The translations under genes were made by a program, and so were the position numbers. 64,000 nucleotides of DNA, from positions 2,914,001 through 2,978,000 of the forward strand of contig CAUWAG010000012.1 in NCBI GenBank assembly GCA_963556695.1, written 5' to 3'. This stretch comes from Anthostomella pinea. Taxonomy: Eukaryota; Ascomycota; Sordariomycetes; Xylariales; Xylariaceae. The stretch's first letter is position 1, and each line of letters opens with the position of its first letter. The notes beneath the pieces are model-generated. The model was given only the letters and a program-made list of their open reading frames with translations. It made no database searches and was not told the origin of the DNA. Below, in pieces: positions 1-10,898 of the stretch.

Positions 1-274
1 ACGATTCCGTCAGAAAAACCTCCTGTCCAGTGACAAAGCGACCCAGTGAACCTCAGTTTTCTGGTGTACATATCGTTCCAGTAGCCGTTCGATATATGTC
101 GTATTGGTGGGTGAAGTAGGTGTTTGTTATCTGCTAGCGAGGGAAACTATAAGGGGAAAAACCTCACAAGAGTGGGTGTTATGGAGACAAGCTGTTTGGC
201 TATCGGGTTCTGCGATAAGGGGCCTCTCCACTGTCGTGTGCTGGTTGTCGACTCGCACAAGCCGGGTCAGAAGG

Positions 275-367
275 GGGCCATAGCAGGATTTGAACCCACT
301 TGTTCTCGTCGCCCACCGCACAAACGAGAACACAACCAGGCGCATTTGACCATTGCGCCATACGGCC
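275..367 (-). tRNA. tRNA-like gene with insert in the anticodon arm, possibly a pseudogene
   Basis: Read on the minus strand, the outer 7 bases (GGCCGTA) pair with the last 7 (TATGGCC) with one G-T wobble. A D-arm with GCGC/GCGC stem follows. An A-box-like TGGCGCAATGG and a good B-box GGTTCAAATCC are present, and the T-arm closes with two wobbles. The anticodon region is about 17 nt longer than normal and holds a CTCG/CGAG pairing, as seen between an anticodon and a short intron. I could not fold a standard 5-bp anticodon stem, so the isotype is not assigned and a decayed copy is possible. Confidence 0.45.
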
Positions 368-1283
368 GGCTGGATGCGCATATAATTGATATGTGCCAGG
401 TCCTGCGATCTTGGCTTCGGGCAGGCGTTGTCACAGAGCTGGATTATCTCCTAGTTTCGCCTGACGAAGAGCAGGAAGCGCTGAAAACAGCCCGAATGGG
501 CGACGAGGAGTTCGGGAAGTGGGCAACGCGGTGGCTCACAGACGATTCCGACAGCTTGCTGGAGGTAGAGGCTCGATGGGACATGTAAACGGGTACTGAG
601 AGCCTCAACGCCACTACGTCATCTTCATCATGTACATGCGTGTACATACATACATCGAAGACCTCCGTTGATACACTACACGAGGGTGTTGCTGACTAAA
701 ATACGCGTACATACCCTATGGGCCAATATGTACGTGTATGTATGTAGTGTGGTCCGTGCAATTACTACGATGCACCGGATACACCTCTGCAATCGCTACC
801 TTGTATGACCACGGCTATTGCGAAAGAAGTACGCACTGCCGCCGAAAGGCATTCAGTAAGAAAGGCTGGACATGTTGTACTTGTTTCTCCCCTGTCGCGA
901 GCGGGCGTCACAACACCAATTGTGGTAACGTTAGGTGCCGTCACAAAAACTGCCATCATTGCACATTGGCGCCTCCGGAGGAATTTGTAAGTGTCATCTA
1001 CCCGTCTCACGTAGCGGCGCTAATGGGTACCAGCAGGAAGTGGATTATACATATGGCTAGGGGTGATTGGTCGTTCCGATGGAACTGGCAGATGCGTGAA
1101 GGGGCCGGGGAGTTGTCCTGCACATTATAAGGCTCACTTGCTCCCTCGGCTGAATGCTGGATCTCATGTTCTCATTACTTCGGATCCCACAGGGCTACAC
1201 CTCTCTACCGTCCATCCTCATACACCTAGTCATCATTTATCCTTCAATTCATATTCGCTCTCATCCTGGGAATCAATCATACC
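368..1283. other. Intergenic region upstream of the kinase-like gene
   Basis: No convincing gene. It holds a patch of TACATACA/TGTATG-type simple sequence around 630-750. The last 100 bases before the next start codon are C/T-rich, as is usual for a fungal 5' leader. Confidence 0.4.
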
Positions 1284-2420
1284 ATGCGCGATTTCTATCT
1301 AGAGCAGATCACGTGGGACATAGAATATAATCCGGACAGTAATATCACTCTCTACATTCTCCATAAGGGTGCTGCATTCCGCATCTGCTATGTCGCAGAG
1401 GCCCTCAAGGCCTCGCCTCTTGCTTTGGAGCAGCACCGCGAGTGTTCCCGCATACTGCACCAGGGCGATGGCGACCCAGATGCAATTCGTCCAGTGGCAG
1501 AGCGTCTCACAAAGCCTTTCGAGGAACTCATGAACCGGCTGCTTCCAAGCCCAGCGACAGAGTTTCAGTTGACCGAGTCGCTGCATGGTTATCTGTACCC
1601 GCCGTCATTCGAACTCGAAGCGAGAGCAGCTGAAAGCAGTGAAGGTGTTGTTCAGGCACACTTTCTGGGGGCCGTCTCGCGACAGAAGGGCGGTGCTTGC
1701 GGACTTGTTGTCGGTTTCCTCCAACCTCATCTGTCCTCGCTACTTGCCTTGAACGTGAAGACATACTCATCCGGTCAGGTCCAGGTTCTGGCCTATCACG
1801 TCACACCGCGCGCGCGTCGAGCTCCATCCAAAGTCTTGGTCGGCAATACTGTGTTCTTCTTCAAACTTTTCATGCGACCACATGATCATGGACGTCACGA
1901 ACTGCAGTCATTCGTCAAGATACTGGCGGATGCTGAGGCAAGCCGCCCCCTGCTTTCCGAGGCGCGCATCTGCCGCCTACATGGCTTGCTTATCGACGAA
2001 GATGATGACGTACTTCAACACTACGATATCGACGACAGCGAAGAATACCGCCCAGGCGTGCAACGACTCGTTGGGCTGCTCTTTACATATATCGACAATA
2101 AAGGCACTCTGAGGCATATAGCACCGTGGTCTGACTGCTCCAACGAGGATCGGTCTTGCTGGTCCAGGCAAATACACAACACTGTCACAAGTCTGCACGC
2201 CGCCGGTGTGGTGTGGGGAGATGCCAAGCCAGAGAATGTGTTGATTGACCAGGAAGACAATGCCTGCCTGATTGATTTTGGTGGTAGTTACACGCCCGGT
2301 TGGGTCGACAGGGAAAAACAGGAAACAGCAGAAGGAGACTGGCAAGGTGTCAAGAGAATAGATGAGTGGCTTGCGAGGTGGTCCCACCAGCCTATTACCA
2401 GCCGATTGATGAGCAGGTAA
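1284..2420 (+). CDS. Protein-kinase-fold protein (fungal kinase-like)
   Basis: Uninterrupted 378-residue frame starting at an ATG in the context ACCATGC. The C-terminal third carries a kinase C-lobe signature: VVWGDAKPENVLID (catalytic-loop position, D and N present) about 15 residues before LIDFGGS (DFG metal-binding motif). It ends with an EGDWQG-type motif often seen in short fungal kinase-like proteins. No clear glycine-rich loop or lysine motif was seen in the N-terminal half (residues 1-200), which is poorly conserved in this family. So it may be an active small kinase, an aminoglycoside-phosphotransferase-like kinase, or a pseudokinase. No intron is needed. It has no obvious operon-like partner; mobile DNA begins 1.6 kb downstream. 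The kinase fold is well supported, the substrate is unknown. Confidence 0.75.
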   Translation: MRDFYLEQITWDIEYNPDSNITLYILHKGAAFRICYVAEALKASPLALEQHRECSRILHQGDGDPDAIRPVAERLTKPFEELMNRLLPSPATEFQLTESLHGYLYPPSFELEARAAESSEGVVQAHFLGAVSRQKGGACGLVVGFLQPHLSSLLALNVKTYSSGQVQVLAYHVTPRARRAPSKVLVGNTVFFFKLFMRPHDHGRHELQSFVKILADAEASRPLLSEARICRLHGLLIDEDDDVLQHYDIDDSEEYRPGVQRLVGLLFTYIDNKGTLRHIAPWSDCSNEDRSCWSRQIHNTVTSLHAAGVVWGDAKPENVLIDQEDNACLIDFGGSYTPGWVDREKQETAEGDWQGVKRIDEWLARWSHQPITSRLMSR

Positions 2421-3822
2421 CTGCAACAAGGGGGAACAACACTTGAGGTGATCAGGCACTAGAATCATTTCGTGCGTGGGTTTCCCATTCTCCCATTCCG
2501 GCTGGCTCCGAGCCCTACCAACGACCAGCTACGCATCATCGCCGCCTTTAGAGCCCGAGGACGGGAGAATCAAAGAACCCACGGGCACTTCTGGGGGAAA
2601 CCATACGACTGGGGCAAAAGACATTTTGCCTGCTGCAAGCGGAGGGAGGACGCTGGACCAGGCAAATTACATGTGTTGGCGCTTCTGCCACCACCGAGCA
2701 GTTTCAGAAACATGCAGGACGGTACGACACCCGGCTTGCCAGCTATTCTGCGTGCCGCTGAGGCGCACGGTCTGGAGGCACGAGACCACCTCCTCCAGCC
2801 AGCGCTTCGCTCGTCCATGCCTGGACGGGGATGTAATCACCAACTAGATTGCACCTAATAAGAGTGTAGTATATATACGGCTGTGCTTTTAGCAGAAGCA
2901 TTTTGGGGGTTGGATCCGGAATTATCACATCGGACATTCTGCCGCCCCCTGTTGAATGGCGCGCAAGCCACCGTGGCGTTCAGGGAGGTGGCAGTGCACC
3001 AACAAGGCCAATAGGGCATTTTTAGGCCACTTAGCCCACAGCAGAATTCTCACACAGACACAACAATAAGACTGATTACACCAGAATATATGTTTTCACC
3101 CATCTAAAAGTCCCTACGCACTGTTTGACACCCCCCTGGCCGGAAGTATGAGCAAATCGACTTCATGTTCCCAACCCAGCAGATTGAAAGACGGTATCGA
3201 TCTTGAAATCAATTTATACTTTGCCGCAATCTTGAGCAAATTAACGTGGGCAATCGATGATCTAAAACAACACCTCCAATAATACCAAAACCGGCACCTT
3301 GCTGGCGCTGTAGACGTGGAGGGTGAGATAAGATGACCCTATCCCGCAGGTAAATTCGGTGGAGCCAAGAATGCCATACTCAAGCAATTTGGTACTTGCG
3401 ACGCTGAATAGAGTCGGATTGATGTATAGTTTATGCGTTTGGGGTCGTTCTATACGCTCAAGTTCACGTTCCAAGTACAAGAAGCGACATAGGGGTTTAC
3501 GTTGTCCCGCCTGTAGGACGCGAACCGCGCACCGTTAACGAATTTAGCTGAATGACCGCTACCCGCAGGGACCACTGCACTAGCGTAAAATCGGAATATG
3601 CACGATTTCGATTGTGTGCTAGTCACCCCATGTCTCTACGTACTACTAACACAGGGAACCTATGCCATGCCGGACGCCACCAGGCAATGCCACAAAAGCC
3701 GAGACACGCTGCACGCATGTGGCCTTGAGCGTCCATCCAAATACCGGGGTGGTGTGACGGTGAGATGGCAAATACTCAATAGTCAGAGCATAAACTCCAA
3801 TAAATAAGATCAAAATATATAG
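2421..3822. other. Gene-poor spacer with one short relic
   Basis: No gene recognised. At 3160-3205 the minus-strand-independent sequence TGTTCCCAACCCAGCAGAT and its surroundings closely match 57805-57850, with differences mostly C/T and G/A. This looks like a decayed piece of a shared repeat or gene family. Confidence 0.4.
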
Positions 3823-4032
3823 CTAACCTTTGATATCTCTCTTTCCTATACTTGATGGTACTTTACACAGAAGTTCTCGTGCAAAAACCGCTGCATTACC
3901 AGCCGCGTATGACCGCCAAGTGTTATCCTTATGCGAGTCAGCATAGTCGGAAATCCCTCGGATTACCAAACAGTTTCTGTGTGCATTGATACCGGCCGCT
4001 TCCATCTCGATGCACAATGCCCCATCGCATTG
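3823..4032 (-). pseudogene. C-terminal fragment of a nucleoside-phosphorylase (PNP_UDP) domain, NLR-type
   Basis: The minus strand reads [13 protein letters not shown] then [16 protein letters not shown] and [14 protein letters not shown]. These are the conserved C-terminal blocks of the purine/uridine phosphorylase-like domain that fungi often place at the N-terminus of NACHT or ankyrin-repeat NOD-like proteins. Only about 60 residues remain, ending at a stop at 3823. The 5' side runs straight into the CAAA tail of LINE-A, so the gene was cut there. The missing N-terminal part is not found on the far side of LINE-A. Domain identity is a recall-based match. Whether the parent was a full NLR or a stand-alone phosphorylase-domain protein cannot be told. 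Confidence 0.65.
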
Positions 4033-4916
4033 TTTGTTTGTTTGTTTGTTTGTTTTGTATTTAACGTGGGGGGTTGCTCCTCCGTACTGCAAACCACGCC
4101 TCCCAGAGCCTCTGCATCGTAGGGTTGTAGAAGTCTCAAGATAATAAGTATAGTCAGTCCTGCTCATGGGCCCATCCCCGCTGTTGCGGCGGTATGACCT
4201 TGGGGTCATCCATCTGGTCCTTCAAGAACAGTTATCTATTAGAGATAGATTGATGAAAAGAACTTGCTCTTCTCAAAAAATCTTGCCTATTCCGCGCTCC
4301 TCTCCCCCAAGTATTGTAGACAGGCTGTCCTATGCGAGTACCTGGGCAGCAGTCGGTTTTCCCCAAGCCTCTTATAAAAAAGAATGTATTGTGGTGTTTT
4401 CTTCTCACCGCAGCTGCAGTGATCATTCGAGTCTGTATACCCAAAACATTCGTGATATCTAGCAAAGTCGCCATGTCCAGATCTGGCCGCTAGAAATCTG
4501 TGTAAAGTATTCCTTTTAAAAGATATAAGGTCCCTTTTAGTTACTGTATATGAGTATACTTCTTAATATCTAGATTTTAATTGGTCTTTTTATTATTAAT
4601 TGAATTATTTCTTACCCTTTCTTTTGAGATCTCTCTTGACCCAAGAGATTATAGGAAGGTTGGTCATGTGTGTTTCTAGCATGGTACCCTCTTTTGCTAG
4701 TGTGCCGGCAGCTTCATTACCATCAATATCTCTGTATCCAGAAATCCACTTGACGGTCACTCCAGGAGTGTGTGCTGTGGCAAGTTCTTGGAATCGTAGA
4801 AAAGTGTTCTGTGATGTCTCGGGTGGGGTCCCATTGAGCCCATCTACCACTGATATGTTGTTCAGGCAGATATATAGCCATTTTCTACGTCTAATTGCCC
4901 TGGCTGCTGCGAGACC

Positions 4917-7900
4917 TTAGAGAACGCCATGGACTTCAGCATCTACTACTTCTGCTTGTAGAAGTCTGCCCCTTCCCCGGTATACTTCTTGTGTAGTGCC
5001 GCCTTTCCTGATGGTATAACCCCATCCAGTGCGGATTGTGCCTTGGTCATCCAACTGTGATCCATCTGAGTAGATGACAAGGTCAGTGTTCACGTTTCTC
5101 TCTTGTAACCATTGCTTGAAGAGCTCTGTTTCTTTGTCTTTGTCTTTGCGGATTGGGCGCTTCTTCCATGATGGCCTGGTAAGTATTGGTCTCTGGAAGT
5201 CAGGGACTAGCTGGAAGCTCCTTTGTAGCCTTGTTGGATCCTTGCGAGCTTGTATTTGGAGCCTGCCAACCAGAGGGTGTCTCTGATCTATTCGACCTAG
5301 TCGGAGGCCGTGACGTCGTCTTATTGTCTCTGCAAGAACTCCTGCTGGGGGAATCTGCGATTCAAAGTGTAAGATATGTCCAGGGTGTGTTTTCCAGACT
5401 GGCAAGATAGCCCTGATCGCCGTTCGTAGTACGGCATCTATTGTTCCAAGAAGCCCCTTAATGCGACATGCTGATGTCTCACCTAAGCTCCCAGCTTTCT
5501 CGATTCCTGGGTACCAGGCCTCCAGGCCATGTGTGAGAATAGGAATAACACAAGCTTTCACAGCCCTCTTGGTTGACTTTACTGGAAGTCCTTTGACTGT
5601 GTTGCATAGTCCTCGAAGGTGATTTACTACCCTACTAGCTTTCTTGGCCCAGTAAGAAACATGGTCTTTGAAGTTTAGTTTCCTATCCAGAAGGACACCT
5701 AGCCATCGCATGGAATGCTTAGCTGTTTTGTTCATTATTCCGTGGCAAACTGGGGGATTGTCTGAGTTCTTTTTGCGTGAGAAGTGCATGATCTCGGTTT
5801 TGTCGGGATCAAATTCAATAGCATTATTATGTCCCCATTGGTTGAGTAAATGAAGGTTTTCAGAAGCCTCTGTAGCTGTTTCTTCAAGGTTCTTTCCAAT
5901 GCAGAGTGTTGCTAGGTCATCTGCATATCCAAAGCGTCTTCTTTTCATGCCAAGTCGGGCACAGATTGGCTCTGTATACAGCATGTAGAGGATTGGAGAG
6001 ACTGGTGAGCCTTGTGGGAGCCCACAAGTGAGAGCTTTTATATCGGTCACAGTACCTTCAAACCGAACTCTTGCGGACCGCTCGGACATGAACGACTGGA
6101 CCCATCTTATGAGAAAGCCTGGCCAGCCCTGTTCTCTCATGCGAACCACCAGCCGTCCCATTAGGGCAGCATCAAAGGCCCCTTTCACATCTGATGTGAC
6201 TACCGTTGCAACGAGGCCTTGGTCAAGGGCCTGCTCAATATCGTGTATGAGTGCAGCTACCAGGTCAGTGGCAGAGCGCTTTGGTAGAGCTCCAAAATGT
6301 TGTGGGGCTAGAATTCCAAGTTTGATAACAAACCAGGTAATTCTTTTCGCAATGAGTCGTTCTAGGCCTTTGCCAAGACATGACAGTAGCGATATTGGTC
6401 TGTAGGCCCTGGGATTGGAGTAGTCTTTCTTTCCTGGTTTTGGGATCATCACCACCTCAGCTACTTTGAATGGTTTAGGGTGGTGTCCAATCAGTAGGCA
6501 GGTCTGGAAAAGGGCTCTGATATGTTCACCAATGACTGGCCAGCAAGCTTTCAGAATCCGTACTGTGAGGGTATCTACTCCCGGGGAGTTGCTCTTGGTT
6601 CCTAAAGTGCACCCTTCAGCCTCTTCCAGTCCGACGTGGTATTCAAGGGGGATGTATGGCTTGGGTTGTATGATCTGAGCGGACCAGGGGTCGATGATAT
6701 CGTTGTCTGAGGTACTTTGTTCAAGCGTGGCTGAGCGTAATGCATTTGCCTTGCTCTCTTGTGACTCGAATATTTGGTCTCCTATGATGATTGGAGGGGA
6801 ACGCAATCCTGCTGATAACTTGTGCCAAGAGACGATTCTGTATAGGTCCTTTGGCTCAGTTGCTGAATTGATTAGAGTCTGCCAGTACTCTCTCCTAGCT
6901 TTCCGAACCACGCCGCGAAATTCCCGTCGGGCTGAATTCCGTCCTTCGTGGCTTGTAGTCTGTTTGGAAAGGGCCCTGTATGTCTGAACAGCTGCTTTGC
7001 AGTCATCATTCCACCAAGCAGTGGGCCTAGATTGACGGGGCCTCTTGCCCACTGTCCTAATACAGCCTTGGATCATGTTGATCAGGCTTTGTGTAAAGGT
7101 GTCCACCTGGCCAGGGGATGCACCCAGCTGGGGGAGTTCATGAATCCTGGTTTGGACATTATCTGCCAGCTCCTGTAGTTTATCGTCCGGTACTATCCAA
7201 TGATTGGCCTTGGGTACTCGGTCCAGATCTCCCTGGATTGGAATGACTATTCGTAATGTCTCATGGTCTGAGGTGCACTGAAGTGCATCATTGACTGAGG
7301 CTTCAGCCATGGGGACATCAGAGAACACCAGATCTAGTACATTTCCGTCATCATGTGTCGGGACATCTGGTTCAGAAATCAGATCCAGTCCATGGTCTGC
7401 CATAGTTTGTGCAAGTATAGCACCACCATGATATCCTGGATTGCTTGAGTCCCAGGATGTGTCGCCAGCATTGAAATCTCCAGCTATAACGCAGCCAAAA
7501 GGTGGAGTCCATACTTCCAGAATGTCATCCACTTCCTGTGGGTTGTCACATGGCCGGTAGACACTGGCAAATGTAATGCCTTGTACCTTGACCCAGGTGA
7601 TGTCTCGTGTAGCATAGGGCCGAAGTTGATCCGCTTGAAGGTATTTTCTCACATAGATGAGAGATCTGGGCCGTGTACTGTCGCTGTCCCAGGAATCCAC
7701 TGGGGAGTATATATCGTAATTGGGGTGTGTCTTTACTCCCATTCTCCTGCCTGGTGGTATGCCAACCCAGGGCTCTTGCATCAGAATGATGTCTGCTTGT
7801 TCTCCTTTATAGTCAGCCAGGTTGATGGCTAACTCTGTAGGGCCTGCACTCTTTTGTCCTCCTGCTGTGTTCACAGAATGGATGACTAGATGCCCGTGTC

Positions 7901-7928
7901 GATGTGTTTCGTTCGGTGTACCTAACAT
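4917..7928 (-). pseudogene. LINE-A ORF2: APE endonuclease/reverse transcriptase, truncated in RNase H
   Basis: Reads for 1003 residues and is nearly identical to LINE-B ORF2. It has the APE-type endonuclease (LMQEPW, GDFNAG, SDH) and reverse transcriptase (SDVKGAFD, GLPQGSPVSP, YADD). A TAA stop at 4917-4919, where LINE-B has CAA, cuts the protein just inside the RNase H domain, after AEVHG. The next 800 bases keep a recognisable but decayed RNase H and C-terminal Cys/His region (piece at 4605-4850). The protein therefore lacks most of RNase H and the terminal zinc motif and is probably non-functional. Confidence 0.85.
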
Positions 7929-9499
7929 TGACTGACAACAATGGTATCGGCATCTCTGGGATGAGTTGTATCTGTTGTGTCGATTTGCATTGTGGTGTCT
8001 TTGTTATTATTGCTAGGTGTTGACCCAGCTTGGTTTCTGCCTGCTTCGTTGAAGGCCTTGGATCTGGCTCTTTCTCCGGCTAGCCTTATTTCCTGGATTT
8101 GCTCCCATGTGTGCTTATGGATGGTACCTTTCACAACCTTGGGGCGGGCAGGGCATTTGTCGAAGTTGGCAGCATGAGGTCCTTTGCAGTTGACACACTT
8201 TGGGATTGGTTTTTCGCACTCTCCCTGGTGTACTGTGTTGGCGCAGTGTGCACATACTTGCTTTTCGCATCGGTAATTCCTACCATGGTATCTGAAGCAG
8301 CTTGCACACTGGTGAACCTTGGGGGTGTGTTGAATATGCCTTGAGGTCATTGAGTGGGCAAAAAGCGTAAATGGTTTCCTTGCTGCACTGGGCAGAGAGA
8401 TTATCCATGTAGTTTCTGGATCAGAATCAATCGTGTTCTTTGAGAGTATGCACCTCAGAGGTCTGTCGCCTGTTTGGGCTTCAACTTCATCGGCAACAAC
8501 AGTGTCAGTAATATCGATTGTGAACCCTTCTGCACTGATGACCTTTCTTGGGCATCCATTGACCTTGTAATGATGCCAGACTGTGTGGGTCTCAATCTTT
8601 TGTGCCTTGAGAATGTCGGCAATTTCTTCTTGGAAAGCCAGAAGCTTAGCCTGAGTTGGCTTGTCCCTTGGGTGTAAGGTAAAACCAGAAGGACACCGTG
8701 TCACTTCTCTAAGCTCCTGAGGGTGGAGCTTAAGTCTTCTGTTCAGTGTAGACTTGATTCCATAAGGTTCTAGGTGGCTATTATCCATGCGGACAAAGAC
8801 CCGGAGATCATCCTGCTTCTTCTTCAGTTGGTTGGCAGTGATGAGGGCGCCAGGCTGTGTTTTCTTCATGGTAGTGTTGACTGTCCATGGATGCTGTCGT
8901 TGGCCAGAGGAGACAGCTTGGGCGAAGGTCATGGTGGGCTTCCCTATCCCTATCCCGCCAGGAGTGGTCTTTCTTTTGGGCAGATCTCGGGTTTCTAGCC
9001 ACTCGTTCAGGCATTTAGAGAAGAAAGCGCTGAACTCTTTGGCATGAGAGTATAGTTCGGTTCCAGCTTTTTCCAGTGTCTTATCGACTGCTGCAGCACA
9101 CTCTTGAAACATTGTCATCCTGGCTTCATAGAGATGCTTGTCTTTAGCCAGTATTTTGGCTACTTGGTCCTGGCACTTTGAGGAAGAGACCTTGTTCCCT
9201 GTATTGCCTCCAATGGCTTGGTCTGTAGAGATTTCGTTTGATTGAGGTACTTCCATATCAATGATGCTGCTAGTATTAATATTTCGGGATTTTCCTTTCA
9301 GAGGGGAAACAATGGTGAAGTCAGCCTCAGAGACCTGTGACGGGCTGCTGTTGATGTCGTCGAGCAGTGCCTGGCGGAGCTTGCTTGGGGTTGCCGGGCC
9401 ATATGTTCTTTTAGGGACCGGGGATTTGAGCACGCCGCCAGTAGTCGTCTTTGGGACGGCCACTGGCGTATTTGGGGGCCTATCGTGAAGGGGTGCCAT
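7922..9499 (-). CDS. LINE-A ORF1: nucleic-acid-binding protein with CCHC knuckles
   Basis: Full-length 525-residue ORF1. Near residues 390-440 it has a Cys/His cluster (CASCFRYHGRNYRC, then CAHCANTVHQGEC, then CVNCKGPHAANFDKC), which are gag-type zinc knuckles. The N-terminal half is basic and Ser/Thr/Pro-rich. It probably coats the element RNA in a ribonucleoprotein. It differs from ORF1 of LINE-B at only a few residues (for example IGGNTG against IRGDTG). Its stop overlaps the ORF2 start by 7 nt. Confidence 0.9.
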   Translation of the reverse strand: MAPLHDRPPNTPVAVPKTTTGGVLKSPVPKRTYGPATPSKLRQALLDDINSSPSQVSEADFTIVSPLKGKSRNINTSSIIDMEVPQSNEISTDQAIGGNTGNKVSSSKCQDQVAKILAKDKHLYEARMTMFQECAAAVDKTLEKAGTELYSHAKEFSAFFSKCLNEWLETRDLPKRKTTPGGIGIGKPTMTFAQAVSSGQRQHPWTVNTTMKKTQPGALITANQLKKKQDDLRVFVRMDNSHLEPYGIKSTLNRRLKLHPQELREVTRCPSGFTLHPRDKPTQAKLLAFQEEIADILKAQKIETHTVWHHYKVNGCPRKVISAEGFTIDITDTVVADEVEAQTGDRPLRCILSKNTIDSDPETTWIISLPSAARKPFTLFAHSMTSRHIQHTPKVHQCASCFRYHGRNYRCEKQVCAHCANTVHQGECEKPIPKCVNCKGPHAANFDKCPARPKVVKGTIHKHTWEQIQEIRLAGERARSKAFNEAGRNQAGSTPSNNNKDTTMQIDTTDTTHPRDADTIVVSQC

Positions 9500-9636
9500 C
9501 CAGCTTGTGAGAAAATTTTTCTGTGCCTTGGCAAGGATAGTCAGGTACTGAAATAAATGCCTGTTTTAGTGCAGATATAGAGGTTGCGCCCTAACAGCGG
9601 GGCGCCAAGAAAAGAAGTTGTTTTTGGTAAGAGTGT

Positions 9637-10762
9637 TGTTGGAAGCTTTATATAGCCAACATCCCACCTACACACGTAAAGGACAGAATGCATCTGGTCA
9701 CTCACTTGCGTCACAAGGAAGCGGCGGGTTTACCGTGCCATCTACTGGTGTCCAGCATGGTAGCTAATGGTCAGCGGTTCTACAAGACAGGGACTTTCGA
9801 GGTCTATAATTATCTGCAGTAGTATGCAGGAGAACTCTATCGTACGCGATGGTGACGACGATCCAGCACGTCCGCGTAGCTCCAAATTTTTCCATGCAGC
9901 GCAACCACCATCGCTGCCGTGCCTCGCAGGTGCCGCATCCGTGCCTCACCGCCGAAACTGTGCCTTAATCCTTTAGTGGGCTACATGGGTTCGTTCCTGT
10001 ATAATTGTCCTTCTAGTATATTTATAGTACATATACCCACTCACATGTTGACTGCGTGTAGTTGATGAGTTGCCTCGATCTCTGTCCGTGACAGATTAGT
10101 CTCGCAACTTTCAAGGCAGAGATGATCACCCGTCCTATGGATTACCGGGAATATTTGATTTACGCGCTGTTCGAAATTCCCCAAATACTAAGACTAGTGT
10201 CGATAATACTGACCGAGGAAATCAACTGCGCCACTTCGCAGGACCTCCTTCGGTCTTCGATATGGGTGCACCTCTGACACGGCTGTAAACTTCGAATTGG
10301 TTCCGGCAAAGTATCTACCGCCAATGCTGACGATGAGGAAAACCCGGACCTGACGTGTGCACTGCGTGGCGGCAGTAATAACTTCGGCGTTGGTACGCGC
10401 ATAGACATGCGGGCGTTTAAACAGCCTTTAATTTAGAGAGGTTGACTTATGTCTTTCACCCACTCCCTGTCTACCGCAAGCCGTAAGGCAATTTGTTAGG
10501 ATTATTGAGGTTAACAAAGCCGAATATAACCATATAGCTAGCTAGCTGTAATTAGTAAAGTGCTTCTTAAAGAGCTTTACTATAGCTTTTCAAGCGCCCA
10601 CGATAAATCAAGTAAATATGTCACTATGGCTGATAACTCGAAGACACGAACCGGAATTCAAAGACTGACAAAAGCTGGGCTTTGAACAATGAGATCGTCC
10701 AGTCTATCATGGGCTGATCGGAATGGTGGTCAAATAAAACGCGCCGTCTGGGGAGTTCCCGG
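9637..10762. other. Spacer between LINE-A and LINE-B; diverged copy of the 17.2-17.8 kb region
   Basis: No gene. From 9641 onward it aligns in order with 17211-17790: TTATATAGCCAA, then CACTTGCGTCACAAG, then CGCGTAGCTCCA, TACCCACTCA, GTCTCGC(A/C)ACTTTCAA, and GCG(C)CCACTTCGCAGG. The second copy is the region upstream of the secreted-protein gene at 16634-17002. LINE-A therefore seems to have replaced or cut off a paralogue of that gene on the left. Confidence 0.6.
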
Positions 10763-10777
10763 ACAATGACTGTTTAG
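10763..10777. repeat. Left target-site duplication of LINE-B
   Basis: ACAATGACTGTTTAG just before the element is repeated exactly at 16352-16366 just after its CAAA tail. The first two or three bases are ambiguous because the tail also contains ACA. This marks a simple insertion of LINE-B. Confidence 0.9.
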
Positions 10778-10898
10778 CAACTATTTTTCTTGGCGCCCCG
10801 CTGTTAGGGCGCAACCTCTATATCTGCACTAAAACAGGCATTTATTTCAGTACCTGACTATCCTTGCCAAGGCGCAGAAAATTTTTCTCACAAGCTGG

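Larger units (their letters stand above)
4033..9636 (-). mobile_element. LINE-A: non-LTR retrotransposon (Tad/I-like), mosaic copy
   Basis: Non-LTR element read on the minus strand, with two overlapping ORFs, no LTRs and a 3' (CAAA)n tail seen as GTTT repeats at 4031-4055. The 5' end near 9636 carries a conserved leader (ACACTCTT then CCAAAAACAAC, then TTGGCGCCCCGCTGTTAGGG) shared with LINE-C. From about 4930 to 9600 it differs from LINE-B at only a handful of bases. From 4917 down to 4055 it is roughly 8-12 percent different and AT-shifted. No target duplication was found, which fits a copy remade by gene conversion or rearrangement rather than a fresh insertion. Clade is inferred from domain order (APE, RT, RNase H) in a fungal host. 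Confidence 0.9.

Noticed and set aside
3490..3570. B-box-like GGTTCGCGTCC on the minus strand with a GTCCC/GGGAC end pairing, suggesting a second tRNA or a SINE head.
   Set aside because: The T-stem does not pair, no proper A-box is present and the anticodon loop lacks the T before any anticodon.
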